Assembly: GCF_029029525.1 (NCBI RefSeq)
Contig: NZ_JAKJSC010000002.1
Span: forward strand, 310,001-374,000
Source: Labilibaculum sp. DW002
GTDB lineage: Bacteria > Bacteroidota > Bacteroidia > Bacteroidales > Marinifilaceae
Length of the DNA: 64,000 bases
Direction: 5' to 3'
Of this stretch, positions 8,304 to 16,359 are shown one piece after another (the first letter of the stretch is position 1; the number at the start of each line of letters is the position of its first letter). The position numbers were made by a program, and so were the translations under genes. The notes beneath the pieces are model-generated. The model was given only the letters and a program-made list of their open reading frames with translations, did no database searches and had not been told where the DNA came from.

Positions 8304-10487
8304 ATGATAAAGAAAATTAGTTTACTATTATTTGCCGCTGTAATGATTTTGGGTAATCAGGTAAAAGCAGACGAAGGAATGTGGATTCCTATGCTGTTGA
8401 AAAAGTACAATATTGAAGACATGCAGAAAGCTGGATTTAAGCTGACTGCTGAGGATATCTACGATGTTAATCAGGCTTGCTTGAAAGATGCTGTAGTAGG
8501 ATTAGGACGCGAAGGAAGACCGTTTCGTCACTTTTGTACAGGAGAATTGATCTCTGATCAAGGATTAATGGTTACCAACCACCATTGTGGATACGGTGCT
8601 ATTCAGAATCACTCAACACTTGAGAACGATTATTTGAAAGATGGTTTCTGGGCAATGAACAAAGGTGAGGAATTGGTAAACGAAGGTATTACAGCTTCAT
8701 TTCTAATTCGCATGGCTGATGTAACTGCTGAAGTTCTTAAAGGTGTTAATGATGATACCAAAGAAGAAGATCGTTCAAAGATTATCGGAGAAAACATCAA
8801 GAAAATTGAAGCTGAAACTGAGAAAAACTCAGAATACCGTGCTAGTGTAAAAGCTTATTTTGCAGGTAACCAATATTTCCTTTCAGTTTACGAAATCTTT
8901 AAGGATGTTCGTTTAGTAGGAGCGCCTCCATCAGCTATCGGTAAATTTGGTGGTGACACTGACAACTGGATGTGGCCTCGTCATACAGGTGACTTCTCAA
9001 TGTTCAGAATTTATGCAAACAAAGACAATAAGCCTGCTTCTTATTCAAAGGACAATGTACCATTGCAAGCTAAGTCTTCATTCAAAATTTCGTTGAAAGG
9101 TATTAACGAAGGTGATTTCACAATGGTATTTGGTTACCCGGGAACAACAACTGAGTATTTAACTTCGTATGCATTAGAGATGATGACTCAGGTTGACAAT
9201 CCTCATAAAATTAAGTTGAGAACTAAGAAGCTAGACTTAATGCGTGCTGATATGGATGCTTCACCAATGGTGAGAATTCAGTATTCAGCAAAATATGCTG
9301 GTGTTGCAAACTCATGGAAAAGATGGCAAGGTGAGATCAAAGGTTTAAAGAGATTAGATGCGATTACTAAGAAGAAGGACTTAGAAGAAAACTTTGTTAC
9401 TTGGGCAAATACAAACGAAGAGCTTAAAAAGAAATACGCGGGTATTGTTGATGAAATGGGATCTTTGTACAAAGAATTGGCTCCTTTAAGTTTGGCTCGC
9501 GATTACGCTTTAGAGGCAGGTTTTAGAGGATCTGAAACAGTTGGGCTTGCGGCGAAGTTTAAAGGCCTTTCTCGACTCACTAAAAAAGATGCGGATAAGC
9601 TTAAAGATGCGGTTGAAGCACTTAAAAAGCAAAGCGATAAATTCTTCAAGAATTACAACATGCCAACCGATAAAAAATTGTTGGCAGCTACCTTAAAAAT
9701 GTATAGCGATAATTTAGAAGATAAGTATTTACCAAAAGAAATTATCAATATAAGAACGAAGTACAAAGGAAATTTTGATGCTTATGCTGAGAAAGCTTTA
9801 AGTAAATCAATTTTTGCTGATGAAGCGAAGTTGAATAGTTTTTTGGCGAGCTATAAAACTTCAATGGCGAAGAAGTTGACTAAGGATCCAATTTTTGCTT
9901 TAGCAAGTAGTATTAGTTTCCATTACGAGTCGGAAATTGCTCCAGGCTATGGAAAGATTTCAAGAAAGACAACGAAGTTACAACGTACCTATATGGCGGG
10001 TTTAATGGAGATGCAAAAGGATAAAACTTTCTATCCAGATGCTAATTCTACTTTTAGAGTTCATTACGGTAAGGTGGCAGGTTACAAGGCCCGAAATGCG
10101 GTTACTTACGATCATTACACCACTTTGGAGGGAATCATTGAAAAGGATAATCCTGAAATTTTCGATTATGATGTTCCACAAAAATTGAGAGATCTTTATC
10201 ATGCAAATGATTTTGGACAATATGCGAATGATAAAGGAGAAATGCCTGTTTGTTTTGCAGCTACGAATCATACCACAGGTGGTAATTCTGGTAGTCCAGT
10301 ATTAAATGCAAATGGTGAATTGATTGGTTTAAATTTCGATCGTGCTTGGGAAGGTGTTATGTCTGATTTGATGTACGATGCTGAAATTTGTAGAAATGTG
10401 TCTTTAGATATTCGATATGTTCTTTTTATAGTAGATAAATTTGCTGGAGCAGGTTATTTATTGGACGAAATGAATATCGTTAAATAA
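8304..10487 (+). CDS. S46-family dipeptidyl-peptidase, Dpp11-like
   Basis: A 727-residue exported serine peptidase that removes dipeptides from peptide N-termini, supplying amino acids to a proteolytic or amino-acid-fermenting cell. Signal peptide at residues 1-20 (VKADEG). Catalytic His lies in TNHHCGYG and the nucleophile Ser662 in GNSGSP. Eighteen residues after the nucleophile is Arg680 (NFDRAW). In the characterised S46 enzymes Arg at this offset marks Dpp11 (Asp/Glu at P1), while Gly marks Dpp7. I chose the ATG at 8304, which begins with the signal peptide; longer in-frame starts overlap maf. Confidence 0.92.
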   Translation: MIKKISLLLFAAVMILGNQVKADEGMWIPMLLKKYNIEDMQKAGFKLTAEDIYDVNQACLKDAVVGLGREGRPFRHFCTGELISDQGLMVTNHHCGYGAIQNHSTLENDYLKDGFWAMNKGEELVNEGITASFLIRMADVTAEVLKGVNDDTKEEDRSKIIGENIKKIEAETEKNSEYRASVKAYFAGNQYFLSVYEIFKDVRLVGAPPSAIGKFGGDTDNWMWPRHTGDFSMFRIYANKDNKPASYSKDNVPLQAKSSFKISLKGINEGDFTMVFGYPGTTTEYLTSYALEMMTQVDNPHKIKLRTKKLDLMRADMDASPMVRIQYSAKYAGVANSWKRWQGEIKGLKRLDAITKKKDLEENFVTWANTNEELKKKYAGIVDEMGSLYKELAPLSLARDYALEAGFRGSETVGLAAKFKGLSRLTKKDADKLKDAVEALKKQSDKFFKNYNMPTDKKLLAATLKMYSDNLEDKYLPKEIINIRTKYKGNFDAYAEKALSKSIFADEAKLNSFLASYKTSMAKKLTKDPIFALASSISFHYESEIAPGYGKISRKTTKLQRTYMAGLMEMQKDKTFYPDANSTFRVHYGKVAGYKARNAVTYDHYTTLEGIIEKDNPEIFDYDVPQKLRDLYHANDFGQYANDKGEMPVCFAATNHTTGGNSGSPVLNANGELIGLNFDRAWEGVMSDLMYDAEICRNVSLDIRYVLFIVDKFAGAGYLLDEMNIVK

Positions 10488-10520
10488 AACTCTAAGCAGT
10501 TAATATTGCTGTTAAAGTAA

Positions 10521-10551
10521 AAGGGAATTGCCATTGGTAATTCCCTTTTTT
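10521..10551 (+). terminator. Intrinsic terminator after the S46 peptidase
   Basis: The stem AAGGGAATT/AATTCCCTT, with a 9-base loop, is followed by T residues. It lies between two convergent genes. Confidence 0.8.
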
Positions 10552-10573
10552 ATGCTTTAGATTATAATTTGCA

Positions 10574-11386
10574 TTAACTACAAGGTAGGTAATAGTCTTT
10601 TAATGGATTGATAAAAAGGACTGGGTTTTTCTCTTCTCTGAGTATTTTTTTTAGTTGACCAGGACCATAATGAGAAGCAACCCATCCAGGATTGCGATTG
10701 GACATTAAAATAAGTAAATCAGATTTTAAATCTTTTGAGATTTCAATAGCTTCTAGATTAATATTCTTACTCTTACTATTTGTTTTTATTATTTGATATT
10801 GAAACGTGAAAGCTTCAAACATTTTTTTCGTGAAAATGAGCGTTGCTTTTATCGTCCTAATGTAGCTTGCTGATTTTTCTTTTGGTGTTACAAGATGGAC
10901 AATAGCTTTATTGAATCGTCCAAAATAGCTTGCCCATATCATTTTTTCTTTACTTTCTTTCCGATGATCTATCGGCACGATTATATTCTCGTACGAGCAA
11001 TTTATATTGGAATGAGCTGTAAGTGCTATGGTTGGAATTTTTGCATTTAAAATCCAATTGTAAATTGAATGCCTTTTTAAGTTATTTAGTGATTTAGGAG
11101 AGAATTGAGTCACGATTAAAATTGCATCAAGTTGTTGAATACTATTGTTTGGTTCTTTTTTTAAGTTACCAAATTCAAAAAAGCGATAGGAGATACTGAA
11201 TTGTTTAGATTTTTCATGTATTATCTTTTCAATTGAGACTAAATTTTGATCTTTTTTAGGTGGATAGAATGCTATTGCAACCTTCGCACTAAATATCCTT
11301 GCAAGAGTAAATGAATGTTCAATTGCAATATTCATATTCTCTTGATCTTGTATGAGTACTAATATGTGTTGTTTTTTTTGGCTCAT
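10574..11386 (-). CDS. Universal stress protein family protein
   Basis: A 270-residue cytoplasmic protein made of two weakly similar alpha/beta halves, as in tandem Usp proteins. It opens with the HILVLIQDQENMNIAIEHS strand-helix start of a Usp domain, has ENIIVPIDHRKESKE at the start of the second half, and ends with a SHYGPGQLKKIL loop plus NPVLFIN, similar to the nucleotide-binding C-terminus of UspA. The first half lacks an obvious ATP loop. It is convergent with the S46 gene and divergent from the hydrogenase operon; no functional link is shown. Confidence 0.8.
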   Translation of the reverse strand: MSQKKQHILVLIQDQENMNIAIEHSFTLARIFSAKVAIAFYPPKKDQNLVSIEKIIHEKSKQFSISYRFFEFGNLKKEPNNSIQQLDAILIVTQFSPKSLNNLKRHSIYNWILNAKIPTIALTAHSNINCSYENIIVPIDHRKESKEKMIWASYFGRFNKAIVHLVTPKEKSASYIRTIKATLIFTKKMFEAFTFQYQIIKTNSKSKNINLEAIEISKDLKSDLLILMSNRNPGWVASHYGPGQLKKILREEKNPVLFINPLKDYYLPCS

Positions 11387-11718
11387 TGATTAAAGAAAAA
11401 AATAAGTAATGCAGGTATTGTTATTCTCTGTATCTAGCGAATATAATCAAAAAAACATTCGTCATATCACGACATTCAAAAAATGCGATATCCTTAAAAA
11501 TTCTTCACATAAAAACTAACTGTTTTTTAGATTATTATTCCGAAATGTTTTTGAAAAAAAGATTAAGATTATTCATTCTAAATTGAGTTATTTAGATTAA
11601 ATATTTATTTTCTCTTTTTAGTGCTATTCAGTTATATATCATTTATTAATCTTACTCAATTTCTTATCTTAGTCCCATTAATAAAGAGTAAATAATAAAC
11701 ATAAGTTGGTACTGCGAT
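11387..11718. other. Intergenic region upstream of the hydrogenase operon
   Basis: This 332-base AT-rich gap separates the divergent usp gene and the hydrogenase operon and must hold promoters for both. I see no exact TAnnTTTG element, no terminator and no coding potential. Confidence 0.5.
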
Positions 11719-12066
11719 ATGGTGAAAGTGGCGGATGTAGTTGATAAACTTAATGCAAGTGTTATTTGTGGGAATGGGGATTTAAATCAGGATATAGATT
11801 TTGGTTTTGCTTCTGATCTCATGAGTGATGTCTTAACTATTGATTCTGATAATCTATTGTTGGTGACAGGTTTAAATAATTTACAGACGATAAGAACCTC
11901 TGAAATGTCGGATATTCCATACATATTATTTGTTCGCGACAAAAAAGCTTCTGAAGAAATGAAAAATCTGGCAGAAGAAAGTGGGATTACTATTTTAGAG
12001 TGTCGTTATTCAATGTTTCGCGCTTGTTCTATTTTGTGTAATATGGGTCTGGAGCCCGTTTATTAA
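11719..12066 (+). CDS. DRTGG-domain protein (first gene of hydrogenase operon)
   Basis: A 115-residue small soluble protein. The pattern of a short N-terminal helix (VADVVDKLNASVICG) followed by DFGFASDLMSDVLTI and alternating hydrophobic strands matches stand-alone DRTGG domains, a fold also found next to CBS or phosphotransacetylase domains and thought to bind ligands. It is a paralogue of the 13864-14202 product. Stop and next start are 9 bases apart, so translation is tightly coupled to the ATPase gene. Its function in hydrogenase clusters is not established. Confidence 0.75.
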   Translation: MVKVADVVDKLNASVICGNGDLNQDIDFGFASDLMSDVLTIDSDNLLLVTGLNNLQTIRTSEMSDIPYILFVRDKKASEEMKNLAEESGITILECRYSMFRACSILCNMGLEPVY

Positions 12067-12075
12067 TTCTGATGT

Positions 12076-12489
12076 ATGGATTTTAAATTTGATATAGAAG
12101 GAGGCAATTTTTCAAAAGCAGGGACTGCATCAAGCGACGTGAAGAAAGTGTTGAAGAAGTTGAATGTTGACCCAAAGCTAATTAAACGAATTGTTGTTTC
12201 GATATATGAGGCCGAAGTGAATGTTGTTGCTCATGCCTATGAAGGTGAAATGAATGTCTCAATATTTCCGGAAAAAATAATAGTACGTATTGTTGATAAA
12301 GGGCCTGGTATTCCTGATATAGAATTAGCAATGCAGAAAGGGTATTCGACAGCCTCTCCTGAAGTTAGAGAAATGGGGTTTGGAGCAGGTATGGGCTTGC
12401 CAAATATAAAAAAGAATACGAATGAGCTAAATATTAAGTCAGAGGTTGGAGTTGGAACCGAAGTTGAACTAATTAACTATTTAAATTAG
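12076..12489 (+). CDS. Stand-alone GHKL ATPase, RsbW/SpoIIAB-like
   Basis: A 137-residue HATPase domain without a histidine phosphoacceptor domain. It has the N-box EAEVNVVAHAYEG (about residues 51-63), a G1 box VDKGPGIPD and a G2 region MGFGAGMGLPNIKKN, as in anti-sigma-factor serine kinases. It may phosphorylate or bind a partner such as the neighbouring DRTGG or hydrogenase-like proteins; no STAS antagonist or sigma factor is visible nearby. It lies between the DRTGG and hydrogenase-like genes with gaps of 9 and 4 bases. Confidence 0.82.
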   Translation: MDFKFDIEGGNFSKAGTASSDVKKVLKKLNVDPKLIKRIVVSIYEAEVNVVAHAYEGEMNVSIFPEKIIVRIVDKGPGIPDIELAMQKGYSTASPEVREMGFGAGMGLPNIKKNTNELNIKSEVGVGTEVELINYLN

Positions 12490-12493
12490 AACG

Positions 12494-13861
12494 ATGGAGA
12501 AGCTGCCCTTTTATCACGCGCTAAAAGTTGTCGAAAACGTTTGTATTGGTTGTACACATTGTATGAATGTGTGCCCCACAAAGGCAATTCGTGTGAAATC
12601 AGGAATTGCTGATATTGACAAGTATGCTTGTGTTGATTGCGGAGAGTGTTTAAAAGCTTGTCCTGTGAATGCTATAATAGTGGAGCAAGATGACTTTAAT
12701 CAGATATTTAGCTTTAAACAAAGAGTGGCCTTGTTACCAACTGTGCTGTTAGGACAATTTCCTGATGGTGTTTCCGAAGTGCAAGTTTATGAAGAAATAA
12801 AAGATCTAGGTTTCACGCATGTTTATGAAGTGGACGGAGCTGTAGGTGTACTTTCCGATGCAACTAAAAAATACATGCATAAGCACAATCAGGAAAGACC
12901 ATTTATTTCGAGTTTTTGTCCTGCAGTTGTTCGTTTGATACAAGTGAGATTTCCTGGATTAGTTGATAATATCATTCAGTTGAAACCGGTAATTGATATA
13001 TCGGCGCAATTCTATCGTAAGAAATTAGAAGATAAAGGTTATACTCAGGACGAGATTGGTATTTTTTATATAACGCCATGTGCAGCTAAAATTGCATCAG
13101 TAAAATCACCAGTAGGCGAAGAAGAGTTGCTGATTGATGGTGTCATAAACATGGACTTTATTTATAATAAAGTTCTTCTAAGTATTAAGCAAAATAACAA
13201 AGAAGCAAAAAAATATCCTGAAAATATTCACATGTCCCGAAGGAGTATTGAGTGGTCATTAACCAATGGCGAGGCTTCTCAATATTCTGGTAGATGTTTA
13301 GCAATAGATGAGATTCACAATGTGATTGCATTTCTAGATAAGTTGGAGAATGAAGAGATCACGGATGTTGATTTCTTAGAACTAAGAGCTTGTGACAGGT
13401 CTTGCGCTGGCGGCGTTTTGAGTACAGAAAATAGATTTATTGCAATTGAGCGCTTGCGAAAAAGAGCAGCTTGGTATCACCGAAACAAACCGGTGATAAT
13501 GGAAGAAAAAGAGATAGAAGAATACAAACCATATTTATTAGAGCATATTTCGATTAATAAAGTTGAGCCAAGATCAATTTTGAGTTTGGATTCGGATATG
13601 ATGATTGCCATGGATAAGATGAAGAAAATTCAGCGTATCATGAAAGTTTTACCCGGTATAGACTGTGGAGCTTGTGGTGCGCCTAAATGCAAAGTATTGG
13701 CTGAAGATATCGTTCAGGGAAAAGCCAAAATGACGCAATGTGTGTTCTTGCAAAAGATGCTCACAAAAGAAGAGTTAATTACCCCTCAGGAATCTTTTGA
13801 TATATCAGAAGGTACATGGGGAAAAGAACGTTTTGAGAAAAAGACGATTAAAAATAGATAA
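12494..13861 (+). CDS. [FeFe]-hydrogenase-like (sensory/HydS-type) iron-sulfur protein
   Basis: A 455-residue cytoplasmic protein. Domains in order: two [4Fe-4S] motifs (CIGCTHCMNVCP and CVDCGECLKACP, residues 17-58), a hydrogenase large-subunit H domain (~75-330), and a C-terminal Fe-S motif CGACGAPKC near residue 395. The four H-cluster ligands are present (C142, C196, C300, C304). The usual TSCCP is SSFCP, so the proton-relay Cys is Phe141. The Glu of the second motif is Ser, and ACPGGC reads ACDRSC. These departures match putative sensory hydrogenases (groups C/D) rather than turnover enzymes. That it senses H2 is inference. It lies in a six-gene tightly spaced run. Confidence 0.85.
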   Translation: MEKLPFYHALKVVENVCIGCTHCMNVCPTKAIRVKSGIADIDKYACVDCGECLKACPVNAIIVEQDDFNQIFSFKQRVALLPTVLLGQFPDGVSEVQVYEEIKDLGFTHVYEVDGAVGVLSDATKKYMHKHNQERPFISSFCPAVVRLIQVRFPGLVDNIIQLKPVIDISAQFYRKKLEDKGYTQDEIGIFYITPCAAKIASVKSPVGEEELLIDGVINMDFIYNKVLLSIKQNNKEAKKYPENIHMSRRSIEWSLTNGEASQYSGRCLAIDEIHNVIAFLDKLENEEITDVDFLELRACDRSCAGGVLSTENRFIAIERLRKRAAWYHRNKPVIMEEKEIEEYKPYLLEHISINKVEPRSILSLDSDMMIAMDKMKKIQRIMKVLPGIDCGACGAPKCKVLAEDIVQGKAKMTQCVFLQKMLTKEELITPQESFDISEGTWGKERFEKKTIKNR

Positions 13862-13863
13862 GA

Positions 13864-14202
13864 ATGAAGGTAAGTGATATTGTTGAAAAATTGGGTTTAA
13901 AAGTTTGTTCGGGAGAACAAGGCTTGAACAAAGAAATTGAAGGTGGCTATACATCAGATTTATTAAGTGATGTTATGGGGAATGCCGATGCAGACCAGGT
14001 GTGGGTAACACTTCAAACTCATAAAAATATCATGGCAATTGCTTCATTAAAAGAATTAGCTGCAATTGTGTTGGTTAAGGGCTACGAGCCAGAAGCTGAT
14101 GCTGCAGAGCAAAGTAACGAGGAAGGGATTCCAATTTTGTCATCAGAAGAGGAAGCCTTTGAGTTGACAGGAAAGCTTTATAAGCTATTGAGTGTTGAAT
14201 AA
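13864..14202 (+). CDS. DRTGG-domain protein, second copy
   Basis: A 112-residue paralogue of the 11719-12066 product: VSDIVEKLGLKVCSG and GGYTSDLLSDVMG align with the first copy's VADVVDKLNASVICG and FGFASDLMSDVLT. It also has a hydrophobic LAAIVLVKGYEP strand and an EGIPILSSEEEAF C-terminal part. It starts 2 bases after the hydrogenase-like gene. A ligand-binding or protein-interaction role is inferred from the fold; nothing catalytic is visible. Confidence 0.78.
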   Translation: MKVSDIVEKLGLKVCSGEQGLNKEIEGGYTSDLLSDVMGNADADQVWVTLQTHKNIMAIASLKELAAIVLVKGYEPEADAAEQSNEEGIPILSSEEEAFELTGKLYKLLSVE

Positions 14203-14210
14203 CTGAAATC

Positions 14211-14951
14211 ATGAAAACGTTTCGAGTCGACCTACATACACATACAGTACTTTCTCCATGTGGAGATTTGGAGATGAGTCCGGTAAATATTGTAGAGAAG
14301 GCGAAAGAGCGAGGAATTGATGTTTTAGGCATAAGCGATCATAACTCAACTTTACATGCCCCTTTGATTAAAAAGTTGGCAGCAAAAGAAAATATTGAGA
14401 TTATGATGGGCGCAGAGGTGACAACCAAAGAGGAAGTACATTGTCTTTGCTTTTTTGAGACAGAAGAGAAGTTAGTTGTTTTTCAAAAGTATTTGGATAA
14501 GCATTTGCCACATATAGCTAATGATAGCGATAAATTTGGTTATCAGGTTGTGGTAAACGAGGAGGAAGAGATTTTAAATGAAGTTGAATGGTTATTGATT
14601 TCAGGTATAAATCAGAGTATTGATCAATTAGAGAAAAAGGTTCACGAATTGGATGGTTTGTTTATACCAGCTCATGTAAATAAGATGCAGGATAGTATAA
14701 TCTCGCAACTGGGATTTATTCCCATCGATTTAAATGTTGATGCTTTGGAAATATCACAGCATACAACAAAGAGTGAATTTTTAAAGAAGAATAAGTATCT
14801 GAAGAATTACAATTTTATTCGAAGTTCAGATGCACATTATATAGATAATATAGGAAATACCTGGACAAACTTCTTTATGGAAAGACGAAATTTTGAAGAA
14901 ATAAAAATGGCATTAGCAGGTATTGAAGGAAGAAAAATTGAAATAAAATAA
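14211..14951 (+). CDS. PHP-domain metal-dependent phosphoesterase-like protein
   Basis: A 246-residue protein. The N-terminal HTHTVLSPCGD motif (His pair around residues 9-11), GISDHNS (about 42-48) and the late SSDAHY motif supply the histidine/aspartate metal ligands of PHP phosphoesterases. Homologues recur beside [FeFe] hydrogenase-like, DRTGG and ATPase genes in other anaerobes (recalled, not checked here), which suggests a shared but unknown pathway, perhaps turnover of a phosphorylated signal. It is 8 bases after the second DRTGG gene. Confidence 0.85.
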   Translation: MKTFRVDLHTHTVLSPCGDLEMSPVNIVEKAKERGIDVLGISDHNSTLHAPLIKKLAAKENIEIMMGAEVTTKEEVHCLCFFETEEKLVVFQKYLDKHLPHIANDSDKFGYQVVVNEEEEILNEVEWLLISGINQSIDQLEKKVHELDGLFIPAHVNKMQDSIISQLGFIPIDLNVDALEISQHTTKSEFLKKNKYLKNYNFIRSSDAHYIDNIGNTWTNFFMERRNFEEIKMALAGIEGRKIEIK

Positions 14952-14961
14952 GCCATTGGTA

Positions 14962-15358
14962 TTTAGCTGTTGGTTTTTAGTTAAAAAAGGAATGAAGAAT
15001 TTTAGGAAGTTAAATATTTGGCAAAATGGAATCACAATCGTTAAGATGACTTATCGATTGGCTGATATGCTTTCTAATGATGAAAAATATGGCTTGAGAA
15101 GTCAAATTTGTCGAGCGGCAGTTTCTGTTCCTTCTAATATTGCTGAAGGTTCTAGAAAAATAGTGATGCTGATTTTAGACGTTTTCTTGATATTGCTTTG
15201 GGATCTTTGTTCGAATTGGAAACTCAACTAATAATTATAGTAGAGTTGAATTTTATAGAAGAAAATAAGACTAAGGAATTAGCTGAATTAATTCAGCAGG
15301 AAGAAAAGATGATAAACAGTTTAATAACAAAGCTAAAGGCTAACTGCCAATAGCTAAA
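14962..15358. repeat. 12-bp inverted repeat pair enclosing a second four-helix-bundle gene
   Basis: TTTAGCTGTTGG at 14962-14973 and CCAATAGCTAAA at 15347-15358 are inverted complements at 11 of 12 positions. They bracket a disrupted gene inserted between the PHP and ATPase genes of an otherwise nearly gapless operon. Confidence 0.5.
14992..15353 (+). pseudogene. Four helix bundle protein, frameshifted
   Basis: The frame from ATG 14992 reads a typical start of this family (NFRKLNIWQNG, YGLRSQICRAAVSVPSNIAEGS). After the five-A run at 15156-15160 it turns into unrelated residues and stops at 15231. The family sequence continues in the next frame (SDADFRRFLDIALGSLFELETQL, through ELIQQEEKMINSLI) to the stop at 15351-15353. 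Restoring one A to the run gives a 120-residue protein of normal family length. Single-base deletion, sequencing error or slippage are all possible. It interrupts the hydrogenase operon and is bounded by inverted repeats. Confidence 0.8.
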
Positions 15359-15369
15359 AGCTTAAAATA

Positions 15370-15909
15370 TTGAAAGATTTGTCAATGCATATAATGGATA
15401 TCATCCAAAATTCAGTGAGAGCTGAAGCATCTAATGTACAGTTGGAAATTGTAGAGAGTCAGAAAGATGATCTGTTTTCAATTGGCATCAAAGATGATGG
15501 GTTTGGTATGTCGAAAGAGGTGTTGGCGAAAGCGATTGATCCATTCTTCACATCCCGAACAACAAGAAAAGTTGGTTTGGGGATTTCACTATTGAAGCAA
15601 AATGCCGAACAGACTGGTGGAAGTTTAAATATTTGGTCTAAAGAAGGAGAGGGGACTCAACTTGAAGTCATTTTTTCTCATTCGAATATTGATAGACCAG
15701 TGTTAGGTAATATAGCCGAAACCATGATGCTGTTGGTTGGAGCTAATCCGGAAATGGATTTTTTGTATAAGCACACAACTGCTGAAGGTGAATATGTGTT
15801 TGACACAAAAGAAGTAAAAGAAATTTTAGAAGGGGTGTCATTAAATGACCCTAATATTTTGGTTTATCTAAAAGAGATGATAAACGAAAATATAAATACA
15901 ATAATATAA
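15370..15909 (+). CDS. Stand-alone GHKL ATPase (histidine-kinase-type)
   Basis: A 179-residue protein with an HATPase domain only: N box HIMDIIQNSVRAEASN (about residues 7-22), G1 IKDDGFGM, F box DPFFTSR, G2 VGLGISLLKQ. A C-terminal ~60-residue extension has no recognisable motif. No phosphoacceptor His domain is present. The start codon is TTG at 15370, placed 11 residues before the N box; no upstream ATG is in frame. Second such ATPase in the operon; it precedes the hydrogenase structural genes by 36 bases. Confidence 0.82.
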   Translation: MKDLSMHIMDIIQNSVRAEASNVQLEIVESQKDDLFSIGIKDDGFGMSKEVLAKAIDPFFTSRTTRKVGLGISLLKQNAEQTGGSLNIWSKEGEGTQLEVIFSHSNIDRPVLGNIAETMMLLVGANPEMDFLYKHTTAEGEYVFDTKEVKEILEGVSLNDPNILVYLKEMINENINTII

Positions 15910-15945
15910 TTTGAATTTAGTTTCTAACCTTTAATATTTGAGATT

Positions 15946-16338
15946 ATGGCAAAAGTAAAATCTCTTGCAGACCTGAAGAAAATGAAAGAAGATCTTCAGT
16001 CGAAAATGGATCTTAGAGAAAAGAGTGATGCGCCAGATAGCATGGTGCAGGTAAAAGTAGGTATGGCTACTTGTGGAATCGCTTCTGGTGCAAAAGAAGT
16101 GATGAATTTCTTTATCGAAGAAAGTGCTAAGAGAGGAATTTCAGCTGTTGTTACCCAAACAGGATGTATGGGCTATTGTTTTGCAGAACCAACTATCGAG
16201 GTAATTATGCCTGGTAAAGATCCAATCGTTTTTGGTGATGTTGATGTGAAAAGAGCTGATGAGATTATTGAGAAGTACGTTAAGAATGGTGAGTTGGTTG
16301 ATGGAATTATTCCTGTAAACTATAATACTATTGACTAA
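15946..16338 (+). CDS. hndB: NADP/NAD-reducing hydrogenase HndB-like thioredoxin-fold ferredoxin subunit
   Basis: A 130-residue small subunit of the hydrogenase, with the thioredoxin-like [2Fe-2S] ferredoxin fold: VGMATCGIASGAKEV in the first half and TQTGCMGYC in the second. Only three cysteines of the usual Cx4C...Cx3C set are seen, because the position expected for the second Cys is Gly; I recall HndB relatives sharing this CGIASG form. It starts 36 bases after the ATPase and 21 bases before the NuoF-like gene, which supports a four-subunit HndABCD-type enzyme. Confidence 0.82.
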   Translation: MAKVKSLADLKKMKEDLQSKMDLREKSDAPDSMVQVKVGMATCGIASGAKEVMNFFIEESAKRGISAVVTQTGCMGYCFAEPTIEVIMPGKDPIVFGDVDVKRADEIIEKYVKNGELVDGIIPVNYNTID

Positions 16339-16359
16339 TATCTAAACCCAAACACTGTT

